Shown here: positions 36,547-44,783 of the stretch, piece by piece
How the letters are laid out: every line of letters starts with the position of its first letter
Numbering within the stretch: position 1 is the stretch's first letter
DNA from: Bradyrhizobium sp. CB1650
Lineage (GTDB): Bacteria; Pseudomonadota; Alphaproteobacteria; Rhizobiales; Xanthobacteraceae
Assembly (NCBI RefSeq): GCF_029761915.1
Contig: NZ_CP121695.1
Coordinates: 9,267,501 to 9,331,500, forward strand
Length of the DNA stretch: 64,000 nt
Direction: 5' to 3'
Program-made: the position numbers and the translations under genes
Notes under the pieces: generated by a model
Databases searched by the model: none
The model's input: the letters and a program-made list of their open reading frames with translations, nothing else
Told to the model about the DNA's origin: nothing

Positions 36547-37422
36547 TCAGGCCCGCAGCACGCGCCCCGCCACCGCATCGAGCTTCTCGAGCAGCTCCGG
36601 ATCGCGGGCCTCGGGCGCCGTGATCAACGCGGTGTCGAGCGCGCGGTCGGAGCCGATCGGGCACGGCTCATGCTCGCGCGGGAATTCTTTTGCCAGCCGC
36701 GCCACCAGCGCTTTCGCCTTGTCGGCGTTCGAGGTCAGCACGCGGATGATGTCCTGCACGGTGACGGCATCATGATCGGGATGCCAGCAATCGAAATCCG
36801 TCACCATCGCGACGGTGGCGTAGCAAATCTCCGCCTCGCGGGCGAGCTTCGCCTCGGGCATGTTGGTCATGCCGATCACGGAGTAGCCCAGCGTCTTGTA
36901 GGTCATGCTTTCCGCAAGGGTCGAGAATTGCGGCCCTTCCATGCAGACATAGGTGCCACCACGCGCGATCGCGATGCCTTCGGCCTCGGCCGCAGTGGCC
37001 AGATGAATGCGCAGGCGCGGCGAGACCGGATGAGCCATCGATACATGCGCGACGCAGCCCCTGCCGAAGAATGAGCTCTCGCGCTTGTAGGTGCGATCGA
37101 CGAACTGGTCGACGAGAACGAAGGTGCCGGGCGGCAGTTCCTCCCTGAAGGAGCCGCAGGCCGACAGCGACACCAGATCGGTGACGCCCGCGCGCTTCAG
37201 GACGTCGATATTGGCGCGGTAGTTGATGTCGGAAGGCGACAGCCGGTGGCCCTTGTCATGGCGCGGCAGGAACACGATCGGCAGGCCGGCGATGGTGCCG
37301 CGCCGCAGGGGCGCCGAGGGTTCGCCCCAGGGGCTCCTGATCACCTCTTCGTGTGCGCCCTCGAGGCCCGGCAGATCGTAGACGCCGGAGCCGCCGATGA
37401 TGCCCAATACCGCCTGCGTCAT
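36547..37422 (-). CDS. mtnP: S-methyl-5'-thioadenosine phosphorylase
   Basis: A 291-residue purine nucleoside phosphorylase family protein that splits 5'-methylthioadenosine with phosphate to adenine and 5-methylthioribose-1-phosphate, the substrate of the neighbouring isomerase. Seen: the N-terminal phosphate loop [10 protein letters not shown], the RHD motif with surrounding [20 protein letters not shown], and [11 protein letters not shown], which belongs to the substrate-binding part of the family. The start at 37422 with GGAG upstream matches the family N-terminus. A longer in-frame extension contains repeat sequence. The downstream steps to methionine (mtnB/C/D-like genes) are not in the window. 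Confidence 0.95.
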   Translation of the reverse strand: MTQAVLGIIGGSGVYDLPGLEGAHEEVIRSPWGEPSAPLRRGTIAGLPIVFLPRHDKGHRLSPSDINYRANIDVLKRAGVTDLVSLSACGSFREELPPGTFVLVDQFVDRTYKRESSFFGRGCVAHVSMAHPVSPRLRIHLATAAEAEGIAIARGGTYVCMEGPQFSTLAESMTYKTLGYSVIGMTNMPEAKLAREAEICYATVAMVTDFDCWHPDHDAVTVQDIIRVLTSNADKAKALVARLAKEFPREHEPCPIGSDRALDTALITAPEARDPELLEKLDAVAGRVLRA

Positions 37423-37548
37423 GCCTGCTCCACCCGATCCGCGATCCCGTGGAGAAGCTATGCCAGTTTTGCGGCGGTTTTGGAACGGGGATGGCGGGAC
37501 TTGGCGCCACCATTGTGGGGAGCGCAACGCGCTCGCCGCACACTCGAC

Positions 37549-37670
37549 GTCGTCCCGGCGAAGGCACATAACCACAGGGCGTGGTTTGGCGAAGACTCGT
37601 TGTTCGGTACTGCGACCATCCGCGCGGGATAGATCATGCGGTATGGGTCCCGGCCTTCGCCGGGACGACA
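37549..37670. repeat. Interspersed palindromic repeat (GTCCCGGCGAAGG / CCTTCGCCGGGAC)
   Basis: Begins CGTCGTCCCGGCGAAGG and ends CGGCCTTCGCCGGGACGACA. The internal ATCATGCGGTATGGGTCCCG is a reverse copy of the segment at 5630-5650. Confidence 0.7.
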
Positions 37671-37695
37671 TTGGGGAAGCAGTTGTACGGTTGGC

Positions 37696-37968
37696 TTAAG
37701 CCGCCGTTGCCGGCTGCAACTGGGTCGCGACCATCCGCTCCAGCGTCGCGATGGACTGGAAATTCTCCGGCGTGATCTCGGACTGCGGGATGGTGAAGTC
37801 GAACTCGGCTTCGACGCCGAGCATCAGGTTGACCATGTCCATCGAGGTCAGGCCGACGTCGACGAGCTTCGCGGACGGCGTGACGTCAGCGGAAAGAGAA
37901 TTCTGTTCGAGTATGCCCTTCACCAGCTTGATGATGCGATTGCGCACGTCGGTATCGAAGGCCTGCAT
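37696..37968 (-). CDS. Acyl/aminoacyl carrier protein
   Basis: A 90-residue carrier protein with the phosphopantetheine attachment Ser in VGLTSMDMVNL (S42). The four-helix pattern is intact and the protein is rich in Asp and Glu. The start at 37968 has GGGAAG well placed. A TTG two codons upstream is an alternative. It is divergent from an acyl-CoA-dehydrogenase-like gene that is followed by an amino acid:[carrier protein] ligase gene, so by analogy with the characterised Bradyrhizobium system it is probably the protein that receives the amino acid on its pantetheine thiol. No fatty-acid synthase genes are nearby, which supports a dedicated role. Confidence 0.88.
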   Translation of the reverse strand: MQAFDTDVRNRIIKLVKGILEQNSLSADVTPSAKLVDVGLTSMDMVNLMLGVEAEFDFTIPQSEITPENFQSIATLERMVATQLQPATAA

Positions 37969-38327
37969 CGGCAACTTCCCATCTGTCTATATAGGTCGGA
38001 CCGGATTGCCCGCTACGATGGGCAGGGACGGCCGATCCCGCAATGGGCGCGACCATTACTTCGCGTTTCTTAGTAAACGATGACTCAGATCGACTAAAAT
38101 TCATGCTGCTTCCAAATCACTAACGCGATGACGGAAGATTCGGCGATGCGAAACACCGGCCCTTAACTGTTCGTTCGGAATTGCACTTCGTTTACCCTCT
38201 ATTTCATCGACGAATTTGAATTAAATCCGTAGCCTCACCTCACAAGCAAAGATGGTCGGATGATCGCGATGCGCATCGCCAAGGATGCCGCGCGATCTCG
38301 AACGACGAAACGGAGAGGCGGACGAGC
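37969..38327. promoter_or_regulatory. AT-rich divergent control region of the carrier protein / dehydrogenase cluster
   Basis: About 360 bases, markedly less GC-rich than the rest near 38040-38230 (for example TTCGTTTACCCTCTATTTC and GAATTTGAATTAAATCC). It separates the carrier protein gene from the divergent dehydrogenase-ligase-acetyltransferase operon and is the likely site of both promoters. TTGCAC at 38183 could be a -35 for the plus-strand operon, but I cannot name a convincing -10. No dispersed repeat is present here. Confidence 0.5.
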
Positions 38328-39548
38328 ATGAACGTGCGTGAAGCGGTCCTTCAACCTGTCGACGACGCGCAAGCGGACTTTCTCGAGCAGGGTCCCTCGC
38401 TGGTAGAACGTGCGGCCAAGACCGCCGCGGTGGCCGCCGCCGACGCCGAGAGCGTCGATCGCGACGCCCGCTTTCCTCACAAGGCGTTCGAGGTCGCGCG
38501 CGAGCAGAAGCTGCTCGGCGTCATGATCCCCGTCGAGTTCGGCGGGCTCGGGGCATCGATCTACGACGTCACCGACATCTGCTACACGCTCGGGCGCGCC
38601 TGCGCCTCGACCGCGATGATCTACGCGATGCACCAGACCAAGGTCGCCTGCATCATCAGGCACGGCCACGGCATCCCCTGGATGGAAACCATGATGCGCC
38701 GCGTCGCCCGCGACCAGTGGCTGCTCGCCTCCTCCACCACGGAAGGCCAGAACGGCGGCAACATTCGCGCCAGCGCGGCCGCCGTCGACCACGCCGGCGA
38801 CACCGTCTCGCTCATGCGTGACGCCACCGTGATCTCCTACGGCGCCGAGGCCGACGGCCTCGTCACGATCGCCCGCCGCGCCACCGACGCCGCCGCATCC
38901 GACCAGGTGCTGCTGGCGCTCGCCAAGGACGACTATTCGCTGAAGCGGACGCTGGGCTGGGAAACGCTCGGCATGCGCGGCACCTGCTCGACCGGCTTCG
39001 AGCTGAAGGTGGACTGCCCCGCCGACCGCGTCTTCCCCGAATCCTATGACAAGATCCACACCCAGACCATGACGCCCTTCGCGCATCTGTGCTGGTCGTC
39101 GGCCTGGGCGGGCATCGCCGCCGCGGCCGTGACGCGCGCGCAGGCGTTCATCCGCAAGGCGGCACGCGGCGCCGGCGGGCAGATGCCGCCGGCGGCGGCG
39201 CATTTCACCGCCGCGAAGATGTCGCTCGCCAAGCTGCGGGCGCTGATCGCCGCCAATGTCGATGCTTTCGCGCGCGCCGAGCATGATGAGCGCGCGCTGA
39301 GCTCGCTCGACTTCCAGTCGTCGATCACGCTTCTGAAGGTCCAGGCTTCCGAACTCGCGGTCGAGACCGTGATGCACGCGATGCGCACGACGGGGCTGTC
39401 GGGCTATCGCAACGACGGCGAATTCACCATGGGCCGCCACCTGCGCGACGTGTTGTCGTCGCCGATCATGATCAACAACGACCGCATCCTCGCCAACGCC
39501 GCGACCTCGACGCTGATGAGCGGCGTGCCAATGAGCCTTCGCGACTAA
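38328..39548 (+). CDS. Acyl-CoA dehydrogenase-like protein of the aminoacyl-carrier cluster
   Basis: A 406-residue flavin-dependent acyl-CoA dehydrogenase fold. It has the N-terminal helical domain with LLGVMIPVEFGGLGASIYDVT, the LASSTTEGQNGGNIRASAAA beta segment, and a C-terminal four-helix domain. The usual signature VTEPxxGSD is replaced by SSTTEGQNGG, which marks a divergent subgroup. Dehydrogenases of this fold can act on acyl or aminoacyl groups on carrier proteins as well as on CoA, for instance prolyl-carrier oxidases in pyrrole synthesis, so action on the aminoacyl carrier product of the next gene is possible. The ATG at 38328 has GGAGAGGCGGACGAGC upstream. The ligase gene follows 30 bases later. 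Confidence 0.82.
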   Translation: MNVREAVLQPVDDAQADFLEQGPSLVERAAKTAAVAAADAESVDRDARFPHKAFEVAREQKLLGVMIPVEFGGLGASIYDVTDICYTLGRACASTAMIYAMHQTKVACIIRHGHGIPWMETMMRRVARDQWLLASSTTEGQNGGNIRASAAAVDHAGDTVSLMRDATVISYGAEADGLVTIARRATDAAASDQVLLALAKDDYSLKRTLGWETLGMRGTCSTGFELKVDCPADRVFPESYDKIHTQTMTPFAHLCWSSAWAGIAAAAVTRAQAFIRKAARGAGGQMPPAAAHFTAAKMSLAKLRALIAANVDAFARAEHDERALSSLDFQSSITLLKVQASELAVETVMHAMRTTGLSGYRNDGEFTMGRHLRDVLSSPIMINNDRILANAATSTLMSGVPMSLRD

Positions 39549-39578
39549 CAAGAACAATTGCAGCAGGAATCGCAAAAC

Positions 39579-40559
39579 ATGAACATTGCCATTCTCCCCA
39601 ACTCGCCCGAGACCGCGCCGCAAATTGCCGATCCACTCGATCATCTCACGGACACCCTGTTCCACCGCATGGGCTCGGACGGCGTCTACGCCCGCACTGC
39701 GCTCTACGAGGACGTCGTCGAACGGCTCGCCGCGCTGATCACGCGGCACCGCGAGGCGGGCACCGAGGTGATGCGCTTTCCGCCGGTGATGAGCCGCGCG
39801 CAACTCGAGAAGTCGGGCTATCTCAAGAGCTTTCCGAACCTGCTCGGCTGCGTCTGCGGCCTGCACGGCACCGAGCGCGAGATCAACGCCGCGGTGAGCC
39901 GCTTCGATGCCGGCGGCGACTGGACCACCTCGCTGTCCCCGGCCGATCTCGTGCTGTCGCCCGCCGCCTGCTATCCCGTTTACCCGATCGCGGCGAGCCG
40001 CGGGCAGCTCCCGAAGGGCGGCCTGCGCTTCGACGTCGCCGCCGACTGCTTCCGCCGCGAGCCGTCGCGCCATCTCGACCGGCTCCAATCGTTCCGGATG
40101 CGCGAATATGTCTGCATTGGCACGCCTGAGGACGTCGCCGACTTCCGCGAGCGCTGGATGGTGCGTGCGCAGGCCATCGCCCGCGATCTCGGCCTCACCT
40201 TCCGCGTCGACTATGCCAGCGATCCCTTCTTCGGCCGCGTCGGCCAGATGAAGGCGGTGAGCCAGAAGCAGCAGCAGCTCAAGTTCGAGCTCCTGATTCC
40301 GCTGCGTTCGGAAGAGCAGCCGACCGCCTGCATGAGCTTCAACTATCACCGCGAGCACTTCGGCACGACCTGGGGCATTGAGGACGCCAATGGCGAGCCC
40401 GCCCACACCGGCTGCGTCGCCTTCGGCATGGACCGGCTCGCAGTCGCCATGTTCCACACCCACGGCACCGATCTCTCCGCCTGGCCCGCCAAGGTGCGGG
40501 ACATCCTGGGTATGCAGCCGCAGGTTCCGGTCGACGCCCATGGCGAGGGCTGGCGCTGA
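39579..40559 (+). CDS. Amino acid--[acyl-carrier-protein] ligase (class II seryl-tRNA synthetase-like)
   Basis: A 326-residue enzyme, the same length as the characterised Bradyrhizobium amino acid:[carrier protein] ligases. It looks like the catalytic core of an atypical seryl-tRNA synthetase without a tRNA-binding arm. Class II motif 2 is FRREPSRHLDRLQSFRMREY (158-177) and motif 3 is CVAFGMDRLAVAMFHTHG (279-296). The metal-binding residues known for this family, Cys, Glu and Cys, are found at C131, E176 and C279. It activates an amino acid (glycine or alanine in studied members) as an aminoacyl-AMP and loads it onto the pantetheine of a carrier protein. The start at 39579 is an ATG with CAGGAA upstream, preferred to a TTG at 39558. 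Confidence 0.92.
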   Translation: MNIAILPNSPETAPQIADPLDHLTDTLFHRMGSDGVYARTALYEDVVERLAALITRHREAGTEVMRFPPVMSRAQLEKSGYLKSFPNLLGCVCGLHGTEREINAAVSRFDAGGDWTTSLSPADLVLSPAACYPVYPIAASRGQLPKGGLRFDVAADCFRREPSRHLDRLQSFRMREYVCIGTPEDVADFRERWMVRAQAIARDLGLTFRVDYASDPFFGRVGQMKAVSQKQQQLKFELLIPLRSEEQPTACMSFNYHREHFGTTWGIEDANGEPAHTGCVAFGMDRLAVAMFHTHGTDLSAWPAKVRDILGMQPQVPVDAHGEGWR

Positions 40560-41472
40560 AGCGACGAGGCCGACCATTTCCACGGGCAAGACGAGCGTGA
40601 TCCACACCAAGGTCCGATGCCGCGAGATCACTGAGTCCGACGTCGAGGCGATCGCGGACCTGCTGACGCGCGGCTTCGTCGGCCGCTCGCGCAACTATTG
40701 GATCCAGGGCCTGCGACGGCAAGCTTTCCGGCCCGTGCCGGAGGGCTATCCGCGCTTCGGCTACATGCTCGATGATGACGGCGCACCCGTCGGGGTGCTG
40801 CTGCTGATCTACACGAAGCGAAAGAACGGCGAAGCGACTGCAATCCAGTGCAACCTGTCGAGCTGGTATGTCGAGCCGGCGTACCGCAACTATGCGCCTC
40901 TGCTCACCAAGATCGCGCAACGGCACAAGGACGTCACCTATCTCAACATCAGCCCAGCGGTGTGGACCTGGCCGATCATCGAGACGCAGGGCTTTCGCGC
41001 CTATTGCCGCGGCCTGTTCTTCTCGTTGCCGGCGCTGTCACGCGCCCCGCGCTGGAGCAAGATCGAGGTGATCTCGCCCCACATCAAGCAGATCGATGGG
41101 CTCTCCGAAGCCGAGACCGAACTGTTGACGCGGCATGCGCGCTACAACTGCCTCAGCCTGGTCTGCCGCACCCCGCAGGGCACCTTCCCGTTCATCCTGC
41201 AACCGGTCCGCATCCGCCGCGGCTTCATCGCGCCGCCGGCGATGCAGCTCATCTATTGCCGCAGCGCCGCCGAATACGCCGCTTGCGCAGGCCGCATCGG
41301 CCGGCTTCTGCTGCGGCTCGGCAAGATCTCGGTGATCGTCGATTCCAACGGCCCGATTCCGGGTCTCGTCGGCATCTACACCGAGCGGCGCGGCCGCAAA
41401 TACTTCAAGGGCCCGCAGCGGCCGCTCCTCGCCGATCTCACGGACACGGAGCTCGTGCTGTACGGGCCGTGA
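40540..41472 (+). CDS. GNAT-like acyltransferase of the aminoacyl-carrier cluster
   Basis: A 310-residue protein resembling GNAT-fold acyltransferases. The opening VRCREITESDVEAIADLLTRGFVGRSRNYW and the central strand SSWYVEPAYRNYAPLLTKIAQRHKDVTYLNISPAV have the look of a GNAT acetyl-CoA/carrier pocket, and a second half follows with its own LIYCRSAAEYAACAGRIGRLLLRLGKI pattern. It is longer than single-domain GNATs. The ATG at 40540 overlaps the ligase end by 20 bases. A GTG at 40597 is a shorter alternative. As the third gene of the operon it could move the aminoacyl group from the carrier protein to an amine or hydroxyl acceptor. The acceptor is unknown. Confidence 0.7.
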   Translation: MARAGAEATRPTISTGKTSVIHTKVRCREITESDVEAIADLLTRGFVGRSRNYWIQGLRRQAFRPVPEGYPRFGYMLDDDGAPVGVLLLIYTKRKNGEATAIQCNLSSWYVEPAYRNYAPLLTKIAQRHKDVTYLNISPAVWTWPIIETQGFRAYCRGLFFSLPALSRAPRWSKIEVISPHIKQIDGLSEAETELLTRHARYNCLSLVCRTPQGTFPFILQPVRIRRGFIAPPAMQLIYCRSAAEYAACAGRIGRLLLRLGKISVIVDSNGPIPGLVGIYTERRGRKYFKGPQRPLLADLTDTELVLYGP

Positions 41473-41511
41473 CCGCCCGGCCAGCAAGGCAACTCGCGCC
41501 TACCTCTCCGT

Positions 41512-41618
41512 TGTCATGCCCCGCGACAGCGGGGCATCCAGTACGCCGCGGCGGATCCGTATCCCATCGCCGCCTCTGGAATACTGGATCGCCCTGTCAA
41601 GCCGGGCGATGACGAATG
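41512..41618. repeat. Interspersed palindromic repeat (GTCATGCCCCGCGACAGCGGGGCATCCAGTA)
   Basis: Left part GTCATGCCCCGCGACAGCGGGGCATCCAGTA holds a perfect hairpin (TGCCCCGC / GCGGGGCA). The right part TACTGGATCGCCCTGTCAAGCCGGGCGATGAC is the inverted partner. It fills most of the gap before the methyltransferase gene. Confidence 0.7.
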
Positions 41619-41698
41619 AGTGTGTGGTGAGCTCACACCGTTCGCAGGCAATCGCACAACGGACGTGGTAGACTCGCCCGCCCACCGGAGCGCATGTC

Positions 41699-42316
41699 AT
41701 GTCTGACCGCAGCACGCATTGGGAGAACGTCTACGCCACCAAGGGCGAGACCGAGGTGAGCTGGTTCCAGGATCGCCCCGCGATCTCGCTCGAGATGATC
41801 CGGGCGGCCAATCCGGATCATGCGGCCGCCATCATCGATATCGGCGGTGGTGCATCGCGGTTGGTCGACTGTCTCTTGCGCGAGGGATATCGCAGGCTGG
41901 CCGTGCTGGATCTCTCGGCTCACGCGCTCGACGCGGCCAAGCGCCGAATCGGCGACGGTGCCGCAGTTATCGACTGGATCGTTGCGGACGTGACGACGTG
42001 GCAGCCGGCGAAAACCTACGACGTCTGGCACGATCGCGCGGCGTTTCACTTCCTGACCGATCCGCACGACAGGGCGGACTATGTCGAACGGCTGCGTGCA
42101 GCCGTCGCGCCCGGCGGCCAGGTCATCATCGCCACCTTTGCGCCCGACGGTCCGGAGAAATGCAGTGGCCTGCCCGTGCAGCGGCACGACAGCGCGAGTC
42201 TGGCGGTGGAGCTCGGGCCCGAATTCGAACTCGTCGAGACACGGCGCGAGACCCACCACACGCCGTGGCATTCGACGCAGGCGTTCCAGTTCAGCCGGTT
42301 CCGGCGGCGGGGTTAG
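41699..42316 (+). CDS. Class I SAM-dependent methyltransferase
   Basis: A 205-residue protein with the Rossmann-like SAM-binding core: motif I AAIIDIGGGASRLVDCLL, the acidic end of strand 2 in LAVLDLS (D after a hydrophobic strand), DWIVADVT and the post-strand-4 region DVWHDRAAFHFL. The N-terminus HWENVYATKGETEVSWFQDRP is typical of small cytoplasmic methyltransferases annotated as tellurite-resistance-like or thiopurine-type, without an assigned substrate. CCGGAGCGC precedes the ATG. It stands alone between repeat-filled gaps, so neighbours give no clue to its substrate. Confidence 0.88.
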   Translation: MSDRSTHWENVYATKGETEVSWFQDRPAISLEMIRAANPDHAAAIIDIGGGASRLVDCLLREGYRRLAVLDLSAHALDAAKRRIGDGAAVIDWIVADVTTWQPAKTYDVWHDRAAFHFLTDPHDRADYVERLRAAVAPGGQVIIATFAPDGPEKCSGLPVQRHDSASLAVELGPEFELVETRRETHHTPWHSTQAFQFSRFRRRG

Positions 42317-42323
42317 AAGCTTT

Positions 42324-42450
42324 CGTCATGGCCGGGCTTGTCCCGGCCATCCACGCGCCTCCGCACCTTTGCAAGAAGGCGTGGATGTCCGGGACATAGG
42401 CGAGCGGAAGCGACGCCGTCCTTCGGACGGCTATGCCCGGGCATGACGAC
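42324..42450. repeat. Interspersed palindromic repeat (GTCATGGCCGGGCTTGTCCCGGCCAT)
   Basis: Opens with CGTCATGGCCGGGCTTGTCCCGGCCAT and ends with GGCTATGCCCGGGCATGACGA. A closely similar element lies at 44697-44783. Confidence 0.7.
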
Positions 42451-42462
42451 TGAAGATGCGGA

Positions 42463-43350
42463 TCAAGCCGCCAGCTTCACCGCATGCGCAAAGTCCCAAT
42501 AGAGCTGGCGCGCCTTGGTGTAGAACGGGCCCGGCTTCAGCTCGCGGTCGTCGATGCGGATGACGGGGGCGACTTTGGCGAAATTTCCGGTGGAGAAGAT
42601 CTCGTCGGCGGTGACGAAATCGGAATAGCGCAGCGTCTTCTCGACCACGTCGACGCCGTCGGCGCGGAGCAGGCTGATGACGCGCTGGCGCGTGATGCCG
42701 TTCAGGAACGTGCCGTTCGGCACCGGCGTATAGACCACGCCGTCCTTGGCCATGAACACGTTGGAATTGCCGAACTCCGCGACGTTGCCGAGCATGTCGA
42801 GCATCAGCGCGTTGTGGAAGCCGCGCGAGGCGGCTTCGGCAAGCGCCCGCGAATTGTTCGGATAAAGGCAGGCGGCCTTCGCCTCGACCGGGGCGCATTC
42901 CGCAGTGGGTCTGCGGAACGGCGACAGCGTGATGGCGTTGCCGACCGGTTTCGGCATCGGCGCCTCGTAGATGCACAGGCACCAGTTGGTGGTTTCGGGG
43001 TCGAACAAGACCCCACCGCCGGAACCGTTCTGCGCCCAGTACATCGGGCGGATGTAGAGCTCGGCATTCGGCGCAAACCGCGCCAGCCCATCGCGCGCGA
43101 GCGCGAGCCAGGTGTCGGTATCGACTACCGGCTTCAGGCCGAAATTGATCGCAGATTGATTGGCGCGGGCGACGTGGCGGTCGAGGTCGGGCGCGACGCC
43201 TTCGAACGCGCGCGCACCGTCGAATACGACCGAGCCGAGCCAGGCGCCGTGCGTGCGCGGGCCCATGATCGGCACGTTGCCGTCGTGCCATTTGCCCTCG
43301 AAGAAGGTCCAGCTCGGCGAATACTCGATGGGCTTCCTGATCTCGGCCAT
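42463..43350 (-). CDS. Branched-chain amino acid aminotransferase family protein
   Basis: A 295-residue class IV PLP-dependent aminotransferase. The PLP-binding Lys is K158 in APVEAKAACLYPNNSRALAEA. The conserved FHNALMLDMLGNVAEFGNSNVFM stretch with its Glu and the later GTFLNGITRQRVISLLRADG are hallmarks of IlvE-like enzymes that interconvert branched-chain amino acids and their 2-keto acids. A start at 43350 is indicated by AAGGGGAGG and yields the usual N-terminus. The in-frame ATG upstream would add 57 residues through repeat sequence. It is a single gene unit, so the exact amino acid preference is not given by context. Confidence 0.9.
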   Translation of the reverse strand: MAEIRKPIEYSPSWTFFEGKWHDGNVPIMGPRTHGAWLGSVVFDGARAFEGVAPDLDRHVARANQSAINFGLKPVVDTDTWLALARDGLARFAPNAELYIRPMYWAQNGSGGGVLFDPETTNWCLCIYEAPMPKPVGNAITLSPFRRPTAECAPVEAKAACLYPNNSRALAEAASRGFHNALMLDMLGNVAEFGNSNVFMAKDGVVYTPVPNGTFLNGITRQRVISLLRADGVDVVEKTLRYSDFVTADEIFSTGNFAKVAPVIRIDDRELKPGPFYTKARQLYWDFAHAVKLAA

Positions 43351-43430
43351 GATTGGCCTCCCCTTGGCGTGATACCGCATTATGGCACTACTATTGTCCG
43401 CGATTCCTAAATGATTTGCTGCGGGGAACT

Positions 43431-43635
43431 CTCGTTTACCCTCTCCCCTTGTGAGAGGGTGGCTTCGCGTAGCGAAGCCGGGTGAGGGGTCTCTATCCGC
43501 GGACTCGATGCACATTGGCATGCAGGCACAGACCCCCCATTCGGCGCCATAGCCGAAGCTTCGCTTCGGCGTTCTTTAAGAACGGCGGCCGGAGGCCGCC
43601 TATGCCACCTTCTCCCGCAAGGGGAGAAGGAAATG
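43431..43635. repeat. Long intergenic repeat region (CTCTCCCCTTGTGAGAGGGTGGC type)
   Basis: Contains the palindromic block TTACCCTCTCCCCTTGTGAG, GGTGGCTTCGCGTAGCGAAGCC, a GCCGAAGCTTCGCTTCGGC hairpin, CGGCGGCCGGAGGCCGCC and finally TCTCCCGCAAGGGGAGAAGG, which inverts the opening CTCTCCCCTT. It fills most of the 350-base gap before the hydrolase gene. None of its hairpins has a convincing T-run. Confidence 0.65.
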
Positions 43636-43700
43636 CGGTGTGCGCAGCTATGCCGTTTCGCGTTAGTATGCGGATGTAATTTTCGTTCAACCGGTGTCCC

Positions 43701-44636
43701 ATGCCGCTCGATCCGCTCGCAAAGCGTTTGTTGACCATGATGGCTGCGGCCTCGCAGCAGCTGCAGAGCCGGCCGAGTGCAGAGGCGCGACGGCAGTCGC
43801 TGGCGAAGCTGATGCAGTTTGCGCGCGCCGAGGCGCCGGATGTGACGACGGCCGACGGTACGCTGCCCGGTCCAGGCGGTAACCTCCCCTACCGGCTCTA
43901 TACGCCCGCGAGCGCAGGCGAGCGCGAGCCAGGCTTTGTGTTCTTTCATGGCGGCGGCCTGGTCGCCGGCAGCATCCTAACGCACGACCGCATTGCGGCA
44001 GCGCTTGCGCACGCGACCGGCTGCCGGCTGGTCTCGGTCGAGTACCGGCTTGCTCCCGAACATAAATTCCCCGCAGCCGTCGACGACGCGATCGCAGCGA
44101 CCGAATGGGTCGCGCGGGAAGCGCCTTCGATCGGCATCGATGCCGAACGGCTCGTGGTCGGCGGCGATTCCGCCGGCGCTACGCTTGCGGCGATCGTCTG
44201 TCAGGAGGCGTTGCAGAACGCCGGCCTCTCGATCGTTGCGCAATGCCTGATCTGCCCGGTGCTGGATTTCGAGGAGACCTCGCCCTCGCGCGAGGCGTTT
44301 GCCGAGGGACACCTGATCGACCGCGTTACGATCGAAGCCGATCTCGCCGACTATCTGCCGGACGGCATCGACACCGCCGATCCCCGCATCTCGCCGCTAC
44401 GCGCGACGCGGCTCGCCGGCCTCGCTCCAGCGATCATCCACACCGCCGAGTTCGATCCGATGCGCGACGAAGGCAATGCCTATGCACGCAAGCTGCTCGC
44501 CGCAGGCGTCACGGTCGAGCATGTCTGCCACGACGGCATGGTCCACAACTTCCACGCCCTGGGCGCAATCCTGCCCCAGGCGCAGCTCGTGCTGTCGCAG
44601 ATCGGCGAGCAGGTGCGACGGGCGGTTGGCGGATGA
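43701..44636 (+). CDS. Alpha/beta hydrolase, HSL-type esterase/lipase
   Basis: A 311-residue esterase of the hormone-sensitive-lipase group. The oxyanion-hole motif HGGG is at 83-86, the nucleophile S157 is in GDSAG, the acid D252 in EFDPMRDEG and the His H282 in GMVHNF, giving a complete triad. There is no signal peptide, so it is likely cytoplasmic, acting on small esters. The sequence LAPEHKFPAAVDDA between the oxyanion hole and the Ser is characteristic. It stands alone between repeat-filled gaps, and its natural ester cannot be inferred. Confidence 0.92.
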   Translation: MPLDPLAKRLLTMMAAASQQLQSRPSAEARRQSLAKLMQFARAEAPDVTTADGTLPGPGGNLPYRLYTPASAGEREPGFVFFHGGGLVAGSILTHDRIAAALAHATGCRLVSVEYRLAPEHKFPAAVDDAIAATEWVAREAPSIGIDAERLVVGGDSAGATLAAIVCQEALQNAGLSIVAQCLICPVLDFEETSPSREAFAEGHLIDRVTIEADLADYLPDGIDTADPRISPLRATRLAGLAPAIIHTAEFDPMRDEGNAYARKLLAAGVTVEHVCHDGMVHNFHALGAILPQAQLVLSQIGEQVRRAVGG

Positions 44637-44696
44637 GGCACACTTCACCCTTCTCTTCTGGGGCAGGGCAATCGGATATGAACGATCACAAGAGGT

Positions 44697-44783
44697 CGTC
44701 ATGCCCGGGCTTGTCCCGGGCATCCACGTCCTTTTGTGTCACGGGGCAAGACGTGGATGGCCGGGACAAGCCCGGCCATGACA
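44697..44783. repeat. Interspersed palindromic repeat (GTCATGCCCGGGCTTGTCCCGGGCAT)
   Basis: GTCATGCCCGGGCTTGTCCCGGGCATCCACG at the left and CGTGGATGGCCGGGACAAGCCCGGCCATGACA at the right form a long inverted pair. It is close in sequence to the element at 42324-42450. Confidence 0.75.

Noticed and set aside
43552..43580. The GCCGAAGCTTCGCTTCGGC hairpin with GTTCTTT as a terminator
   Set aside because: It lies inside a dispersed repeat, with no gene ending immediately upstream on the plus strand and only a weak T-run.
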